64,000 nucleotides of DNA from Branchiostoma belcheri (GCF_001625305.1 NW_017804331.1:991856-1055855); one strand, 5' to 3'. Numbered from the stretch's first letter, positions 32,913 to 45,368 are shown. Notes: generated by a model not told the origin, from the letters alone. A program made the numbers and translations.

Positions 32913-33805
32913 AACTGCTGCTACCATGCTGGTGCCTTGATGATGAAGTTTTAGACCACCCTGTAGTTTACATCAGTGGAAGGTTAAACATTTGGGTAAT
33001 AAGATACGAGATCTATAGGTTAAACCTGCCTTTCTGACAACTCCAGAAACGTACTCTGACCATTTCCAAAATCACATCCAGTTGCTTGAGTACCTTTTTT
33101 TTGACGCACCCTGTAATTTGTTTATTTGGATTTTCCACAAAGTGAAAGGGAGGGCAAAACATATATTTATAGTGGGGTCGTGTGGCATAACGGCAGAGCA
33201 TTCGGCTCAGAACCAAGAGGTCCTGAGTTCGAATCCTGCCATGTCTCCAGCCTTTTGCCCTTGGGAAACATACTTTACACGACTCTTCTCACTTAGCTCA
33301 GATGTTAATGAGTATGCCTTAAAAGAAAAACAAACAAAACAGGTGCATAAACACCTTTGCAGGTTGCCCTCCCACAAATATGCAGGTTGTTTCTTTCCTG
33401 TACACTGCATTTAGCTGTCTTTGCGGAACATTTTTGTGAAGACATTTTCTTTGTCAGCAGTTTGCCAGCAAATTATCACATCGCCCCCCCCCCCTCCCCT
33501 CCCTCAGGAACAATGCTTTCCGTGATGGCCATTCACGAATGTAATTTAGCGCCGTATTTCCACTTCCATTAAGGCCACAATCATGGCTTACAGCCTGATT
33601 TATGCACACCCACTGCTACATGAGGTCAATTACCCCGCAGTGTTGTGTTCTGTCTGTTCAACTTTCCAATTATCAAACGGAGCAGAAGGCAACAGTAGCA
33701 GGTCAGGGCTCGAAATTCACATATTTCCAGCCCTAGGGGGCGGAACCCAACAGTAGCAGGCTGTTATACAGGCGGGCAGCTGAATGAGTGAAGGGAGCTT
33801 TTCTT
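32913..33805 (+). mobile_element. SINE-containing intron segment
   Basis: 33174-33320 is a tRNA-derived SINE (head GGGGTCGTGTGGCATAACGG, box B GAGTTCGAATCC). 33712-33745 is a MITE-G end stub. The remainder shows nothing recognised. Confidence 0.65.
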
Positions 33806-34122
33806 ATGAATGAATGAAGACCTTTATTGTACATTTTGCCCCACTGGGCTAAAGACAGGTCACATATTGACAGTACATCAATGTTGATAATAAAACGGCT
33901 ATAGTACTTTCAACTTCCTCTCATTTTCTGGTAATCTTATAAATGTAGTTGGCTGTATGAGTAGTCAGAGCTGGTTTGTTAAAGACTACAAGGAATTTAA
34001 ATTTCTCTATACTATTCAAATACTTAAATTGGGAGTATTTGCTTGACACAAAATCGAAAAGAATGTTTCTTTCGCTGTCATACATGGGACAATCCACAAT
34101 AAAATGTACCTCGTCTTCTACT
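33806..34122 (-). mobile_element. LINE 3' end with ORF2 C-terminus
   Basis: The minus strand encodes VEDEVHFIVDCPMYDSERNI ... AIYKIT-like end, a standard LINE ORF2 C-terminal segment with its CP-x-Y motif. The tail is (TTCA)n. It belongs to the same class as 22934 and 47405. Confidence 0.8.
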
Positions 34123-34125
34123 TTA

Positions 34126-34516
34126 GGCCATGTTGATTTAATTATATAGATGACATTCGCACGCGCATGAATTTTTGGCCGTTTCAAAAAAAAAAAGTTT
34201 TCAACCATACTGTAAATCGTACAAAACAGTTGCAAAATGAGCAAAAGCATACCGTAAGTTACAAAAAAACCATACCAATGTCGTAGAATGCCAAAATCAA
34301 ACGAAAAAAGACGAAATTGCAAAGAAATGAAGTTGAAGACTAGATTATTCGCCAAACCATATTCTGTCCCATTTGTTCAACCCTCATGACCACGTAGATT
34401 TCATAATGAAAACTAACTTTTTTTTTTTTTGTCTAAAACTTTTTTTTTATTCGCACGCGCGCATCAATTTTGGGGTTCCCGGAGGATGTCATCCATATAA
34501 TCAAATCAACATGGCC
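34126..34516. mobile_element. MITE-B, complete
   Basis: TTA duplication (34123-34125, 34517-34519), orientation opposite to 3049. Confidence 0.88.
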
Positions 34517-34663
34517 TTACCTAAACTACAATATTGGCAGATTCTTTGCTCTAATGAACAGGACAAGTGAGAGCAATTGTTGACTCAGCCGTGAAACACA
34601 AGAGTTGTCTGCAGCGCAGATTCAAACTTCATGTTTTGGTGGCGCTGTGTTATTATTATTTAA

Positions 34664-34857
34664 GGCCACACCAATTTAATTTCTTGGTTAACAGATTCGC
34701 CCGCTTCGTTTTTTTTCTGATTTGAAAATAAAAATAAAAATTCAGAATCAACTGCAAAATGCTTATATTTTGCCCTGAACAGTTGAAAACAGTCCTTTTC
34801 TTCCTAGTTGTTACAGTTATTCCATCTTCCAATGGAGTGGTATCATTAAAAGTTCAA
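34664..34857. mobile_element. MITE-A, right half missing
   Basis: TAA then GGCCACACCAATTTAATTTC; stops at AAAGTTCAAAA. Confidence 0.8.
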
Positions 34858-34859
34858 AA

Positions 34860-35700
34860 ACTCCAATACTGTAATTCACTTTTATGTTCACGGTAGCAAA
34901 AGTTCGCGGTCAGAGAAAAATGGACATATCCACGGAGCTATATATTCACAGTGGCGACAGGTGCAGGAAAAGAAAGTCCAGGAATTATTTGTTAACTGTA
35001 ATGATAAGTTCACCTTACAGAAGTGACAGTGAAAACAGTGAACATATACATGTATATAACAGTACCGTGAAAAAATAGGAATTACAGTAGCCATTAAGCA
35101 TGTAAGGTTTCCATGCATGAATATGAATGTTTTAATCCACACACAGCCTATTAAACAGTTCATAAAAATAGAAGGACAATAAATTGTGATGTAACAGTCA
35201 AAATTACAACCAATATAAACAATACGACTGAGACATAAAATGTATAAATCCACGTAATAGCAATTCATAAAGACCATTTAATTGACAAAGAATTGGATTT
35301 GGGAACAAAATGCTCAGTGACTCGTATAAATCTAAAAGAAATGAATTCAAAGTGCAAAATAGAGTTGACTTCAAGTTGAAGTCATACAATACTTCCCCCC
35401 CCCAAAAAAACAGGTTGGGACAGTTCATCCTCACTTCGGGACAATTGAAATTTATTTTGGGACAGTGCTGGGACAATAGGAAGAAAAGTTGATTTCGAGG
35501 CCTGAATTCTCTCCGTTCTTTGTGGCGGAAACTACAAACAGAATTCAGTATCACGTCGTCGCCAAACCGGATTACAGTACATCATTCAGACCACTATCAC
35601 CTATCCCATGTAGTCAGTTCATTTTGGGTCTCAATCAGAGTCTTTGCATTTGAAAGGAGATAACCAAGGCAGGATCAAAGACAACTTCGGACAGTTTGGC
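34860..35700. other. Intron; D fragment inside
   Basis: 35350-35505 carries D sequence (GGACAATTGAAATTTATTTT, TTGATTTCGAGGCCTG). Elsewhere nothing recognised. Confidence 0.5.
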
Positions 35701-35706
35701 TCCTCA

Positions 35707-35790
35707 GGCCACACCAATTTAATTTGTTGGTTCTCGGATTTTTTCAGAAAAAATATAGAAGCGACAGGGACGAAAAAGAAAAACAAGAAG
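35707..35790. mobile_element. MITE-A left end
   Basis: TCA then GGCCACACCAATTTAATTTG; truncated into a 2x tandem (CCATAGGCGACAATTCTCCG, 35789-35874). Confidence 0.75.
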
Positions 35791-35884
35791 CCATAGGCGA
35801 CAATTCTCCGTGAAGTATTATATATTGCAACAAAAAGAAGTAGCCATTGGCGACAATTCTCTGTGAAGTGTGATAAATCGAACA

Positions 35885-36110
35885 AAGAAAAATTGTTTAA
35901 ACGCGCGTCGGCTCAGTCATCTTAAGACGCAACAACCAATCAGAGATGCGAGATGCCTACACGTGACGCGGGAAGGGCGCGCCGCGCGCGATGCCCGAAA
36001 TATTTTTGCGTCAATATTCAGCGCCGTGATTCAAGAGATTAATACCCGGAAACAATTTTTTTCTTGTTTTGAACGCATTAACATGCATTTACGCTAATCT
36101 AGTATGATTC
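35885..36110. promoter_or_regulatory. CpG-rich patch with CCAAT box (possible internal promoter or enhancer)
   Basis: An abrupt CpG-rich stretch (GGGCGCGCCGCGCGCGATGC) with a textbook CCAAT context (CAACCAATCAGAGA) and CACGTGAC 3' of it, in AT-rich surroundings. No transcript or ORF supports it; it may be an unknown repeat. Confidence 0.3.
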
Positions 36111-37248
36111 AGGGTTACTTTTTTTTTAACCTGCCATGTCCAGATTATCTAAAGATGTGTGTATTGTGTGTACAATCTATAGAAAGAGAAATGTACATCA
36201 GGTCCGATCATCCGATTTTCACGTTTCGGTTTTTTGGACTCGGTTCATGAACGTATTTTGGTTTGGCTCCTGGAATGTGCGAAAAAAATGACTCCCGGGA
36301 CTGTCTACAGGGAACACTCGCACATTCGCGGTGTATCAGGACAGCGCGACTGGTCGTCATTAGCGCAGTAACAGTTGCATAAACGGACGAAACCATTTCA
36401 AAGAAATGGGGATGTTTCGAAAATAAGCATTTACTCCAATATCAAAACAGCTACGGTAAAAATAAAAAGACGTGCATCATCCCGGACATAATGCAACACC
36501 ACATGCGAAATTACACAGAAATGCGACGTACGGAAGAATGCGTTTTGGCTGCGAACATCTTCCAAAAAACTTGGCATCTCTTAACCATGGGCAAAAACAT
36601 CTGGAACCACTTATAAAAACCACCCCGTATCTGCATGAACTTTTTTGAACCCCACTGCTATTCCAAACAACGCGTTTTTCTGGACCATTCCAATTCGCCT
36701 CGTAATTGTAGGGGTGCGTCTGCGATATTACATTGACCGCGAAAGCAGCAACGGCAAAAATACACATTCGTGCATCAACACGGGCATGCCCGCAGACGGC
36801 GTATAAAATTGCGTGCCGATTACACAAAGAGAACCCAGTGTTTTGACTGCGAACATGAAAAATCAGCCGATTACAACACTCCGTCCGGAGGTCCTGACCT
36901 CCTTCACGGAGTAATAAAAACAGGTCTACTTGAGCTTAAGCTGGAAACTGTGTAGCTTTGTTCACGTATTAGTAGTGCACGTTGTCTACACATAGGGTAC
37001 AAATTGCCTTCCATGAAGAGAACCACCAGAAGGCTTTGTCCCTACTTCTGTATATTCTTTAGGTTTGCTGTACTGATGGTAATCTCAGGTCAGGCATCTT
37101 GCCAGACCACTTGAGTTGAGTTGATATCACAGAAACACCAGAGCTGAAAGATTTGGGTCAGTGATCACCTATCAGTTCTTCAGAGGTTGAACCCACCCCA
37201 GACTGTGTCACAGAAAAAAGTAGTTCAGGGTATATAATATCGTTCAGC
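36110..37248. other. Intron with a degenerate 300-bp direct repeat
   Basis: 36450-36560 and 36748-36865 share a CGGTAAAAATA..CGTGCATCA ... CTGCGAACAT layout. No gene recognised. Confidence 0.4.
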
Positions 37249-37593
37249 AGGGCTGGAAATACTGGGTGTGCACCCAAATTTGGAGCTGTGCACCTCATTT
37301 TTTTTCAGTGCATGTACCAGTGCACACAAATATTTTCGTAGGTTTACATATACGTATGTATTGATGTCAAATGTATAATAGCATACAGCATCATTCTTAA
37401 CATCCGAAAAATAATTTATTGTACTGTACTGTACTGTACTGTAGTACTTTTCTTTATAAATGAAACAAAATTAGTTTTTGCTGACATTCTACTTAATTTA
37501 TCTTATATGGTGCACCCAGGAAATTTTTTGTGCACCCATTTTTTTTTTTTTTACTTTCGGGTCACCCATTCCCAAAATAAAATTTCGAGCCCT
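37249..37593. mobile_element. MITE-G
   Basis: AGGGCTGGAAATACTGGGTG ... AAAATTTCGAGCCCT; contains a short (TGTAC)n run. Confidence 0.8.
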
Positions 37594-37763
37594 GGGTTCA
37601 CGTTGGGGAACAGAGACTCTATTCAGCTAGGTTTCCAGTCTGTAGAACACACCCTAACACACCCCAGGTCAAGTTGAACAGGTCATGTGTGGGAATGATC
37701 TATCAGACAGATCCACATGATGAATGTCATGCAGGGTGTGACATGTCAGGAGAGCTTTACAGT

Positions 37764-37945
37764 CTAGCCTCCGTAGCAGGCTTATAGAACTGGGGGTTTG
37801 CTGGTCTTCGGCTGTTTTCTGATTAGCCTCCGTAGCAGGCTTATAGAACTGGGGGTTTGGTGGTCTTCGGCTGTTTTCTGATTAGCCTCCGTAGCAGGCT
37901 TATAGAACTGGGGGTTTGGTAGTCTTCGGCTGTTTTCTGACTAGC
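37764..37945. repeat. 59-bp satellite, 3 units
   Basis: Unit TAGCCTCCGTAGCAGGCTTA ... CTGTTTTCTGA, inverted relative to 24768-25003. Confidence 0.9.
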
Positions 37946-38247
37946 CCAGTTCTTAAGCTTAAGGGGGTAATTCAACCAGGCCAGCTATGTTGTCTATATG
38001 CAATCAGAAAATAGCACATAAATATATATAAAAGCTCCCAAAGACCCTGAAGACCCCCAAACCCCCAGTTTTTGGCATGCTGTGGAGGCTATTTACAGTC
38101 CACTCTTCTATAATTGTGTGTGATGATTCCCTGTTGCTGCCATGACAAGTTGTTTGCCACCTGTTGCTGAAATCTGGTATTGCTGATAATTCTTTAACCC
38201 TTAAGCTGCCAGTGCTGATTAAATGCCCCCTTCTGTTTCCAATACAG

Positions 38248-38323
38248 CCAGTGCAATAGCTCAATCGGGTAGAGTGCTCGTTTTGTAACCAGGAGGTCGC
38301 GAGTTCAAACCCCGGCTGGGTCA
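38248..38323 (+). tRNA. tRNA-Thr(TGT)-like pseudogene
   Basis: Box A TAGCTCAATCGGGTAGAG, anticodon loop TTTGTAA and box B GAGTTCAAACC are clear. The T stem (GCGAG against CCCGG) and the acceptor stem do not pair properly. It is most likely a decayed tRNA or SINE head, not a working gene. Confidence 0.5.
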
Positions 38324-38463
38324 TAACTTAAAAAATGGTACATACTGCTTTCTCTGCTTGGCACTCTACGTCTGTGTTAGTTTGAGACATAGAAAACATT
38401 CGAATCTTGTCTGATTTTGTTTTACTAATAGAATATTCTTATTCATACTGAAGAGTAAAAATT

Positions 38464-38605
38464 ACTCTCCAAGCAGAGGTTGATGGGGAAGACTGTGTAC
38501 CTTTCTATATAATGTCCTGTTTTTCCTTGGTTGGTGGAGATAGCATATAAATGGGGCATATGTAGAAAGGTAACAATCTTCCCCACCAACCTCTGCTTGG
38601 AGAGT
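38464..38605. mobile_element. Hairpin element with CTCTCCAAGCAGAGG ends
   Basis: ACTCTCCAAGCAGAGGTTG ... CAACCTCTGCTTGGAGAGT with paired inner arms around TACCTTTCTA. Same terminus at 303-320 and 9564-9580. Confidence 0.75.
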
Positions 38606-38735
38606 AACAACAGGTGTCACAATATGTTGTTTGGAACTCAGTGTCCACAAACTGTTATACATAACTCAGAATCATGTATATTCAAAGTTACTCCCTCAAA
38701 ATGTCCGGAAGTTATCTCCGTTATTTATCCAGTAA

Positions 38736-39110
38736 GGCCACACCAATTTAATTTCTTCGTTAACGGATTTTTCTAAGAAAATAATGGAGTGGGCGGGCGA
38801 AAAAATGAAAAAAATAAAAATAGGCCTAGGCATCCTATTATGGCCCAAAATGGTACGATAGGAGCCATGAAATCAACACACCAGGCTGGTTCAAAATTTA
38901 AACATTGAATTTTAAACTTTTAAATGATACCACTGCATTGATACATGGAGTAACAGTTACAGTAACAACTAGGATAAAAAGGACTGTTTTCAACTGTTCA
39001 GGGCAAAATATGAGCATTTTGCAGTTGATTCTGAATTTTTATTTTTATTTTTAAATCAGAAAAAAATGAAGCGTGCGAATCCGTTAACCATGAAATTAAA
39101 TTGGTGTGGC
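38736..39110. mobile_element. MITE-A, full length
   Basis: TAA on the left; right terminus slightly decayed (GTGTGGCTTGA). Confidence 0.85.
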
Positions 39111-39314
39111 TTGAGTTTGAATTGTCTTGATATACTCAAAGTTAGATACTGTATCCAGGCATCCGACAGTCTGTGCTTAAAAAAGCAAACAAACCAGAGA
39201 CATCTTCATTGTGCGATGAGCGTTGAAGGCATCCGGAATGGATGGTCGCAGCTTTAGTTGTTTGTGTGCACCGATCCGACGTAAGCACACAGAGATACCA
39301 ATCTGCTCATTAAG

Positions 39315-39538
39315 GGGGCCCTCAAGCCCTTTTCCATAGAGCGTAATCGGCCGTTTTAATTCTACGTAGAGCGTATAGACGGACCGCTCTTCGCATTTTG
39401 CGTAGAGCGTATTCGCTGTTTTAATTCTACGTAATGCGTTGTAGCCACTAGGAATGTATCCTAAAGCATAATCAAGGGTTTCCGAATTCAGCGTAGAGCG
39501 TTGTCGGGACCCCCCCTTGCAGGCCCTCATTAAGTCAA
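39315..39538 (+). mobile_element. F element
   Basis: GGGGCCCTCAAGCCC ... TTGCAGGCCCTC with 6-bp duplication ATTAAG (39309-39314, 39539-39544). Confidence 0.88.
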
Positions 39539-39646
39539 CACCATAACTACTCCAGACACTCCCCGGCTTTAGGAGATTACAGCTTCGGTGAATGTCTTTA
39601 AACCTTAAGGCTCTCGCTGTGTTCATGTTTTAACAGGCATCAGACC

Positions 39647-39987
39647 ATGCCCATAGCCAGGGGGCGACCCCCCCCCACGAGGCTCAAAGGTCCACTTTTT
39701 ATCTAAAGGTCCGAGACTTTTCTTTAAAAGATGGACTGATTCGTATCACCAGCGGGGCTGGAATCGTAGAAAAAAACTGCCCACTTTGTCATTGAAGAAA
39801 AAGTTATCTCTGATTTTTTTTCTTTGAAATCCTCTCAAAAGTGCAGGAAATGCTATTTCAAAAGGTTCATTTTTCAAAATTTCCCGGGGGAGCATGCCCC
39901 CCCAGACCCCCCTAGGTACCTTCCACGCTCGCTGGTCCCTAAAGCAGTGAGAAGAACCCCCCCATTCAAAATCTTGGCTACAGGCAT
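39647..39987 (+). mobile_element. hAT-like MITE
   Basis: ATGCCCATAGCCAGG ... TTGGCTACAGGCAT; CAGACC shared by both flanks. Confidence 0.78.
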
Positions 39988-40243
39988 GCAGACCAAGAAA
40001 GAAATGGTTTTAACATCGTATTGGTGTCAGGATTTCGCATGTGGATATCAGAATGAAATACTGTACGTCCTTAGGACGCCGTAAAAGCGTTTTATAGCTC
40101 ACCTCTAGACCTCCAGACCCTGCGGAGGAGATTTACAACGGAGTGAAACCAGGTGTTCCCTTCATTACGGTTCAGTTACTCCAGGTTAGGACAACACCCG
40201 GTTAAGTCTGTCTGCTGTCACAAAGTGGGAACATTGGTCGGTC

Positions 40244-40595
40244 GTGCGATAGTCTCCACCAGACTCTTTTGCAGGCTGAATAAATTGGCGTGATAGTCTC
40301 CACCAGACTCTTTTGCAGGCTGAATAAATTGGCGTGATAGTCTCCACCAGACTCTTTTGCAGGCTGAATAAATTGGCGTGATAGTCTCCACCAGACTCTT
40401 TTGCAGGCTGGATAAGTAGCAGAAATCGGCCTAAAAAGAATGTACATGTAGCTGGCCAGGGGAGTTGGGCGGCCATAGAGGGTTCAGTTTGCCTGCAATG
40501 AGCTATGGCCGACCAACTCCCCTGGCCAGCTACATTCTTCTAAGGCCGATTTTTACTAGTTATTTAGCCTGCAAAAGAGTCTGGTGGAGACTATA
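40244..40595. repeat. 44-bp tandem repeat inside a larger palindrome
   Basis: Four units of GATAGTCTCCACCAGACTCT ... AATTGGCGT (40250-40412), then an inverted repeat (GAATGTACATGTAGCTGGCC ... GGCCAGCTACATTC), and the tandem unit's complement (GCAAAAGAGTCTGGTGGAGA) at 40570. Confidence 0.88.
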
Positions 40596-40683
40596 GTCGT
40601 GTGAAATGACAATTTCAAGTATAGTGTAGATGTGGACAAGGAGGTTCTCCCCTGTAACCTGACTTTGATGTCACGGTGGTAAA

Positions 40684-40965
40684 GTACACATGTAACTGTG
40701 CAAGGAGATTTAATCAAGGTAAACCTCCTTGCTGCATTGTATTTAGTTGTAACACTGATTCTGGTGATCCTTGCCTTTTTCATGGTTAAGCTCTACAATG
40801 TATGGGCCCATGTAGATGTGGTACAGTAACTGTGTGCAAAGAGGTTTAATCAAGGTAAACCTCCTTGCTGCATGTATTTACATGTAGATCCCTACAACGC
40901 TTTGTATGTACTTGTAACACTGATCCTTGGTGATCCTTGCCTTTTTCATGGTTAAGTTCTACAAA
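40684..40965. repeat. Tandem duplication, about 140 bp
   Basis: Repeats AATCAAGGTAAACCTCCTTG and GATCCTTGCCTTTTTCATGG. Confidence 0.8.
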
Positions 40966-41107
40966 CAGATGTCCCGGCCAAGTACTGACATTCAGTGCAG
41001 CTAGCCAAGGAATTCAAACTATGCCCGACTCGAGAGTTGCCAAACCTGGGATTACGTCTCTGATGTAGAGTTATTGCCATTCTTTGATAAACAACGGCTG
41101 TAATTTA

Positions 41108-41360
41108 GGCCACACCAATTTAATTTGTTGGTTCTCATATTCGCCTCTTCATTTTTTTCTAATTTGCAAAAAAAAAAAAGATTCTGGTTCTGAATCAACT
41201 CAAAAATGCTCACTCATATTTTGCCCCCAACAGTTGAGGAAATTCCTTTTCTTCCTAGTTGTTACAGTTTTTTCCATCTATCAATGCAGTGGTTTGATTA
41301 AAAGTTCAAAATTTATACTTTAAATTTTAACCCAGCCTTTTTTGTTGACTTCATGGCTCA
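41108..41360. mobile_element. MITE-A, right end missing
   Basis: TTA then GGCCACACC; breaks off after GACTTCATGGCTCATATTGT. Confidence 0.78.
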
Positions 41361-41664
41361 TATTGTAGCAATTGTAATTTAGACTTAAACTATTCAGCAG
41401 TGTCCTTACCAAATAGTTACTGATTACAACAAAACAGTATATAATTATAAATCATGAAAGTTACTGTTGTTATTGTACTTGTCTACATGTGTGGACATTG
41501 AGTTTATGACACTGTCAGCAAATACAGAGTGTTGTGACAGTCGCGTTACCATGTATCCCATATCAGTATGGTGGAACAATAAATTGAACAGTCCTTCCTT
41601 ATAATTTAGATCCAGAAAAGGTGCAAGATTCTCAACTATATTATCCAGTTTTCGCACCTACATG

Positions 41665-41838
41665 GGGGCCCGCAAGCCCTTTTCCGTAGAGCGTAATCGG
41701 CCGTTTTAATTCTACGTAGAGCGTAGACGGACCGCTCTAATATTTTTGTGTAGAGCGTATTAGGCGTTTTAATTCTACGTAATGCGTTGTAGCCACGTGG
41801 AATTTATCGTAAAGCGTAATCGAGAGGTTTCCAAATTC
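41665..41838 (+). mobile_element. F element, right end truncated
   Basis: GGGGGCCCGCAAGCCC ... CGAGAGGTTTCCAAATTCA, then unrelated TTGTATTG repeats. A LINE-Y fragment follows (41876-41945). Confidence 0.8.
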
Positions 41839-42020
41839 ATGTATTGTATTGTTTGTATTGTTTGACTTTTTAAAGGCAGGTGTCACGTGGTGCAGTGGCA
41901 GCTGGCTACATCACACCGAATGACTTCTTACACCTAGTTATAACCCTCAGACATCTACATATAACTCTATATATACACACTGTAAAGAGTTTGCAGACTC
42001 ATGAAAAAAGCTCGCACTTG

Positions 42021-42359
42021 GGCCACACCAATTTAATTTCTTGGTTAACGGATTCGCCCGCTTCATTTTTTTCTGATTTGAAAATAAAAATAAAAATTCA
42101 GAATCAACTGCAAAATGCTCATATTTTGCCCTGAACAGTTGAAAACAGTCCTTCCTAGTTGTTACAGGTATTCCATCTTTCAATGCAGTGGTATCATTAA
42201 AAGTTCAAAATTCATTCAAAATTCATCCAGTCTGGTGTGTTGACTTCGTGGCTCCTACCGTACCATTTTGGGCCTGTTTTTATTTTATTTTTTTTCGCCC
42301 GCCCGCTCCATTATTTTTCTACAAAAATCCGTTAACCAAGAAATGAAATTGGTGTGGCC
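42021..42359. mobile_element. MITE-A
   Basis: TTG duplication (42018-42020, 42360-42362), showing the middle and last target base can vary. Confidence 0.85.
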
Positions 42360-42609
42360 TTGACTAGCACCTTTCTGATATTATCACGACACTTCCTGTA
42401 GTAAATCGTGCTGTTTGAGTCCCCTGGAGGGGGGAGGCATGTCCCTAATTAGTCTGAGGCGATTGATGGCAGTCACAGTGACAAGGTCAAGGTGAGTTTA
42501 GTTCCTTCAGGAGCGGAGTTTAAGAAATTTGCTGGAGAGAGTGAAGGTGACATTACAGTATGTAAGGGTGGCAGTCTGACCTTCACTTGACCTCTGAATT
42601 GTTTCCTAA

Positions 42610-42808
42610 GGCACACCAATTTAATTTCTTGGTTAACGGATTTGCCCGCTTCGTTTTTTTCTGATTTGCAAATAAAAATAAAAATTTAGAATCAACTGCA
42701 AAATGCTCATATTTTGCCCTGAACAGTTGAAAACAGTCCATTTTCATCCTAGTTATTCCATCTTTCAATGCAATGGTATCATTAAAAGTTCAAAATTCAT
42801 TGTTTGAA
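42610..42808. mobile_element. MITE-A, right half missing
   Basis: TAA then GGCACACCAATTTAATTTC; ends at TTCATTGTTTGAA. Confidence 0.78.
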
Positions 42809-42837
42809 TGTATAGATTCCTAGCACTTTGCATTAGA

Positions 42838-43886
42838 GAGGGTCTGCATGGGGGGGTCCTGGTAACGGTTAACGGTAAATTCAGCAGGACCGATAACGCT
42901 TAACGGTAAATTCAGGACGGTCGGCAACGCTTAACGGTAAATTGACAGGCTTTTTTGCGAGCTGCACTGGATTTGGTATCTCGCTTTGTGAGATAAGGTG
43001 ATCACTGAGAAAATTTCGTATACCTTACATGTAATCTGTGAAGCACGCATTAAAGGTATGTGTTCCCTGTGTTTCCCACCTGCCCTGGTCCCCGAGTGCG
43101 CCCACAAATAAAGGGGAGTTCGAGTCGACGTCGGCCAGGGCTCTACCCAGCTTGACTTTTTTTCCGTTCGCCCAGTTTTACCAATGGATTTTGGGCGCAC
43201 GCAAGCTGAGGGGGTCTGGGGGATGCTCCCCCGGGAAATGTAGGATTTCTAAGCCTTCAAACCTTTAAAAACGCAATTTCCCGCGTTTTGAGAGGCAAAT
43301 CATGGTGTTGAGAGTGTTTGTCGGTCCTTCTGATGTTTTCATATTTTCACTCAAGATTTTTGTTAATTTTGTCTGTCGAGGTTGACGGATTCGTTAAAAA
43401 AATTCTGTAACTCTCCGCAAACTTCCGGTAATCGACGGAAAACTGGTGCTGGCTAGAGCCTGTACATGTGGGTTATCTAATACCAGTTAACACTGCCTTG
43501 ATAACCTGTGTCTTGACCTGTTGTCAATGTCAAGAAAGAGCCGAAGGGGACCGAGTGCAGAAGCGCGAGTCGAGCGCCAAAGGCGCGAGCAATGAAGGGG
43601 GGTCCGGGGGCATTCTCCCCCAGGAAATTTTGTATTTTTGAACCTTCAATGACGCATTTTCCTGCACTTTGAAAGGCAAAATTAGGCGTAACGAAGAATT
43701 ATTCATTAACGCTTAATGCTGAATTTAGGATGACAAATAACGTTTTACGTTGAATTAAAACGACCGATAACGCTTCACGATGAATATACCGATAACGCTT
43801 AACGTTGAATTAGAGTGGGCCGGCAACGATTAACGGTGAATTAAAATAGCCCATAACGGTTAACGAAAAAGGGCATGCAGGCCCTC
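42838..43886 (-). mobile_element. F2 element, copy 2
   Basis: GAGGGTCTGCATGGGGGGG ... GGGCATGCAGGCCCTC, 1049 bp, perfect 6-bp duplication ATTAGA (42832-42837, 43887-43892). Units of TAACGGTTAACGGTAAATTC type fill both ends. Inverted relative to 25369-26257 and about 160 bp longer internally. Confidence 0.88.
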
Positions 43887-44163
43887 ATTAGAATATAGCG
43901 TACCAGTATGAAATACTCATGTTTTACATACTGGACATCCTCTTGTGTATTTAGCCCATCTGGGCAAGAACATGCAATAAAGATTCATATCATATCATAT
44001 ATTAGTTGCTCATGTTCTCCACCCAAAGACAGTCTTGACAATGTAGCATTTCGTCATGTAGCAGTTCTCACGAATGCCTCTGAAAACATACATGTAACCT
44101 TCTTGGTGAGAGTAATGATAAATAAATGAAGGCTATATACATGTAGTAAGAATACAGTTCGGA

Positions 44164-44600
44164 TTTATTTATGACGATTTACCACATTTGTGGAAGGATT
44201 GACATAACAGGTGACTATCACCTTTTCAAGATGTCAGCCCCGAGACAAGACTGTAAGATTTGAACCACTCACACCGGGAAGGTCCCCTGCTCTTTTCGAT
44301 AAGTGCGGTGGGTTCTTTAACGTGCGTGGGGTGTGGCTCTCCCAAACACGGGATCTCCATTTAACATCCTATCCAAGGGACGTCCCTAGCCAAAGCTAGG
44401 TACTCATTTTCACCTGAGTGGAGTGAGGAAAGTCGTGTAAAGTACCTTTCCCAAGGGTACAACGTCGGGGCGCATGTTCGGACTTGTTTGGGTACAACCC
44501 GGAATAGAACCCGGGTCTCCCCGTTTCATAGTCCAGTGATGTACCACTACACCACACGATGCCAAGAAGTTCAATGAACTTCTCCCCACCCACAATACCC
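44164..44600 (-). mobile_element. Two adjoining tRNA-derived SINEs
   Basis: 44164-44390 matches the body of the SINE at 13389. 44396-44570 has a tRNA head on the minus strand (GTGTGGTGTAGTGGTACATC ... GACCCGGGTTCTATTCC) and resembles 48595 and 63600. Confidence 0.75.
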
Positions 44601-44845
44601 ACTATCACGCGTCTGCTGCTTTATTTGTAGATTAAAAGTAATCAAGTGGACCCTCCTGTCGTAAAGCTATCAGAAGTTATTGTAGCCAGGAAATGAGAAT
44701 TTGCATTATGAATATCGTTTTATGAAACTCCATAAAGTCATAACGTATGTAGGCACACCGGGCCACATGACGACAGTGAATTATATTTTCTCAAAATCTT
44801 GAAACAAATCATCAATCAGTCAGTTAAAAACAACTGTGAATTCTG

Positions 44846-45300
44846 TATCAGTAAAGCCAGTATAACCGCCTTTCGATGTAACACACCAGCTTCTGTATCT
44901 GTTTAGCCGGTATAACCGCCTTTCGACGTAACACACCAGCTTCTGTATCTGTATAGCCGGTATAACCGCCTTTCGGCGTAACACACCAGCTTCTGTACCT
45001 GTTTAGCCGGTATAACCGCCTTTCGACGTAACACACCAGCTTCGCAGGCACGCGGCGTGGCGGCAGCTGGCTACATTACACCGATAGACTTGTTACACCT
45101 TACCTTTGAACATTGTTTAAAGCTATCTAATGATAATGCCCCTACTGTACTTGGTGACGGCGAGTTCTACTCTGCGATAGTTCTAGGAAAGAATGAGTTT
45201 TTTCCTTGGTTGATAACTCTGATACTTGAAGGCATGACTATTTCCTGTTCTTTTCTGAGCTGGTATTAAGTATTAGGTACTTAGTAGTTGGTACTCCCAA
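44846..45300 (-). mobile_element. LINE-Y 3' end, four tail units
   Basis: Four GTAACACACCAGCTTCTGTA-type units (about 60 bp) followed by the shared LINE-Y body. Confidence 0.82.
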
Positions 45301-45368
45301 CAGTTTATTAGTCAGATTGTAGTTGAATAGTCTGGATATTTTTTATCGTTAACTGTCATGGTAAGAAC

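Noticed and set aside
33921..34355. 144-residue minus-strand ORF
   Set aside because: It is a chance fusion of LINE ORF2 C-terminal codons with MITE-B sequence.
38248..38323. Functional tRNA-Thr gene
   Set aside because: Promoter boxes are present but the T and acceptor stems do not pair.
44848..45051. ORFs rich in CYAEGRLYRLYRYR-type repeats (also 31900, 52022, 54124)
   Set aside because: They are translations of the LINE-Y tail units, not proteins.
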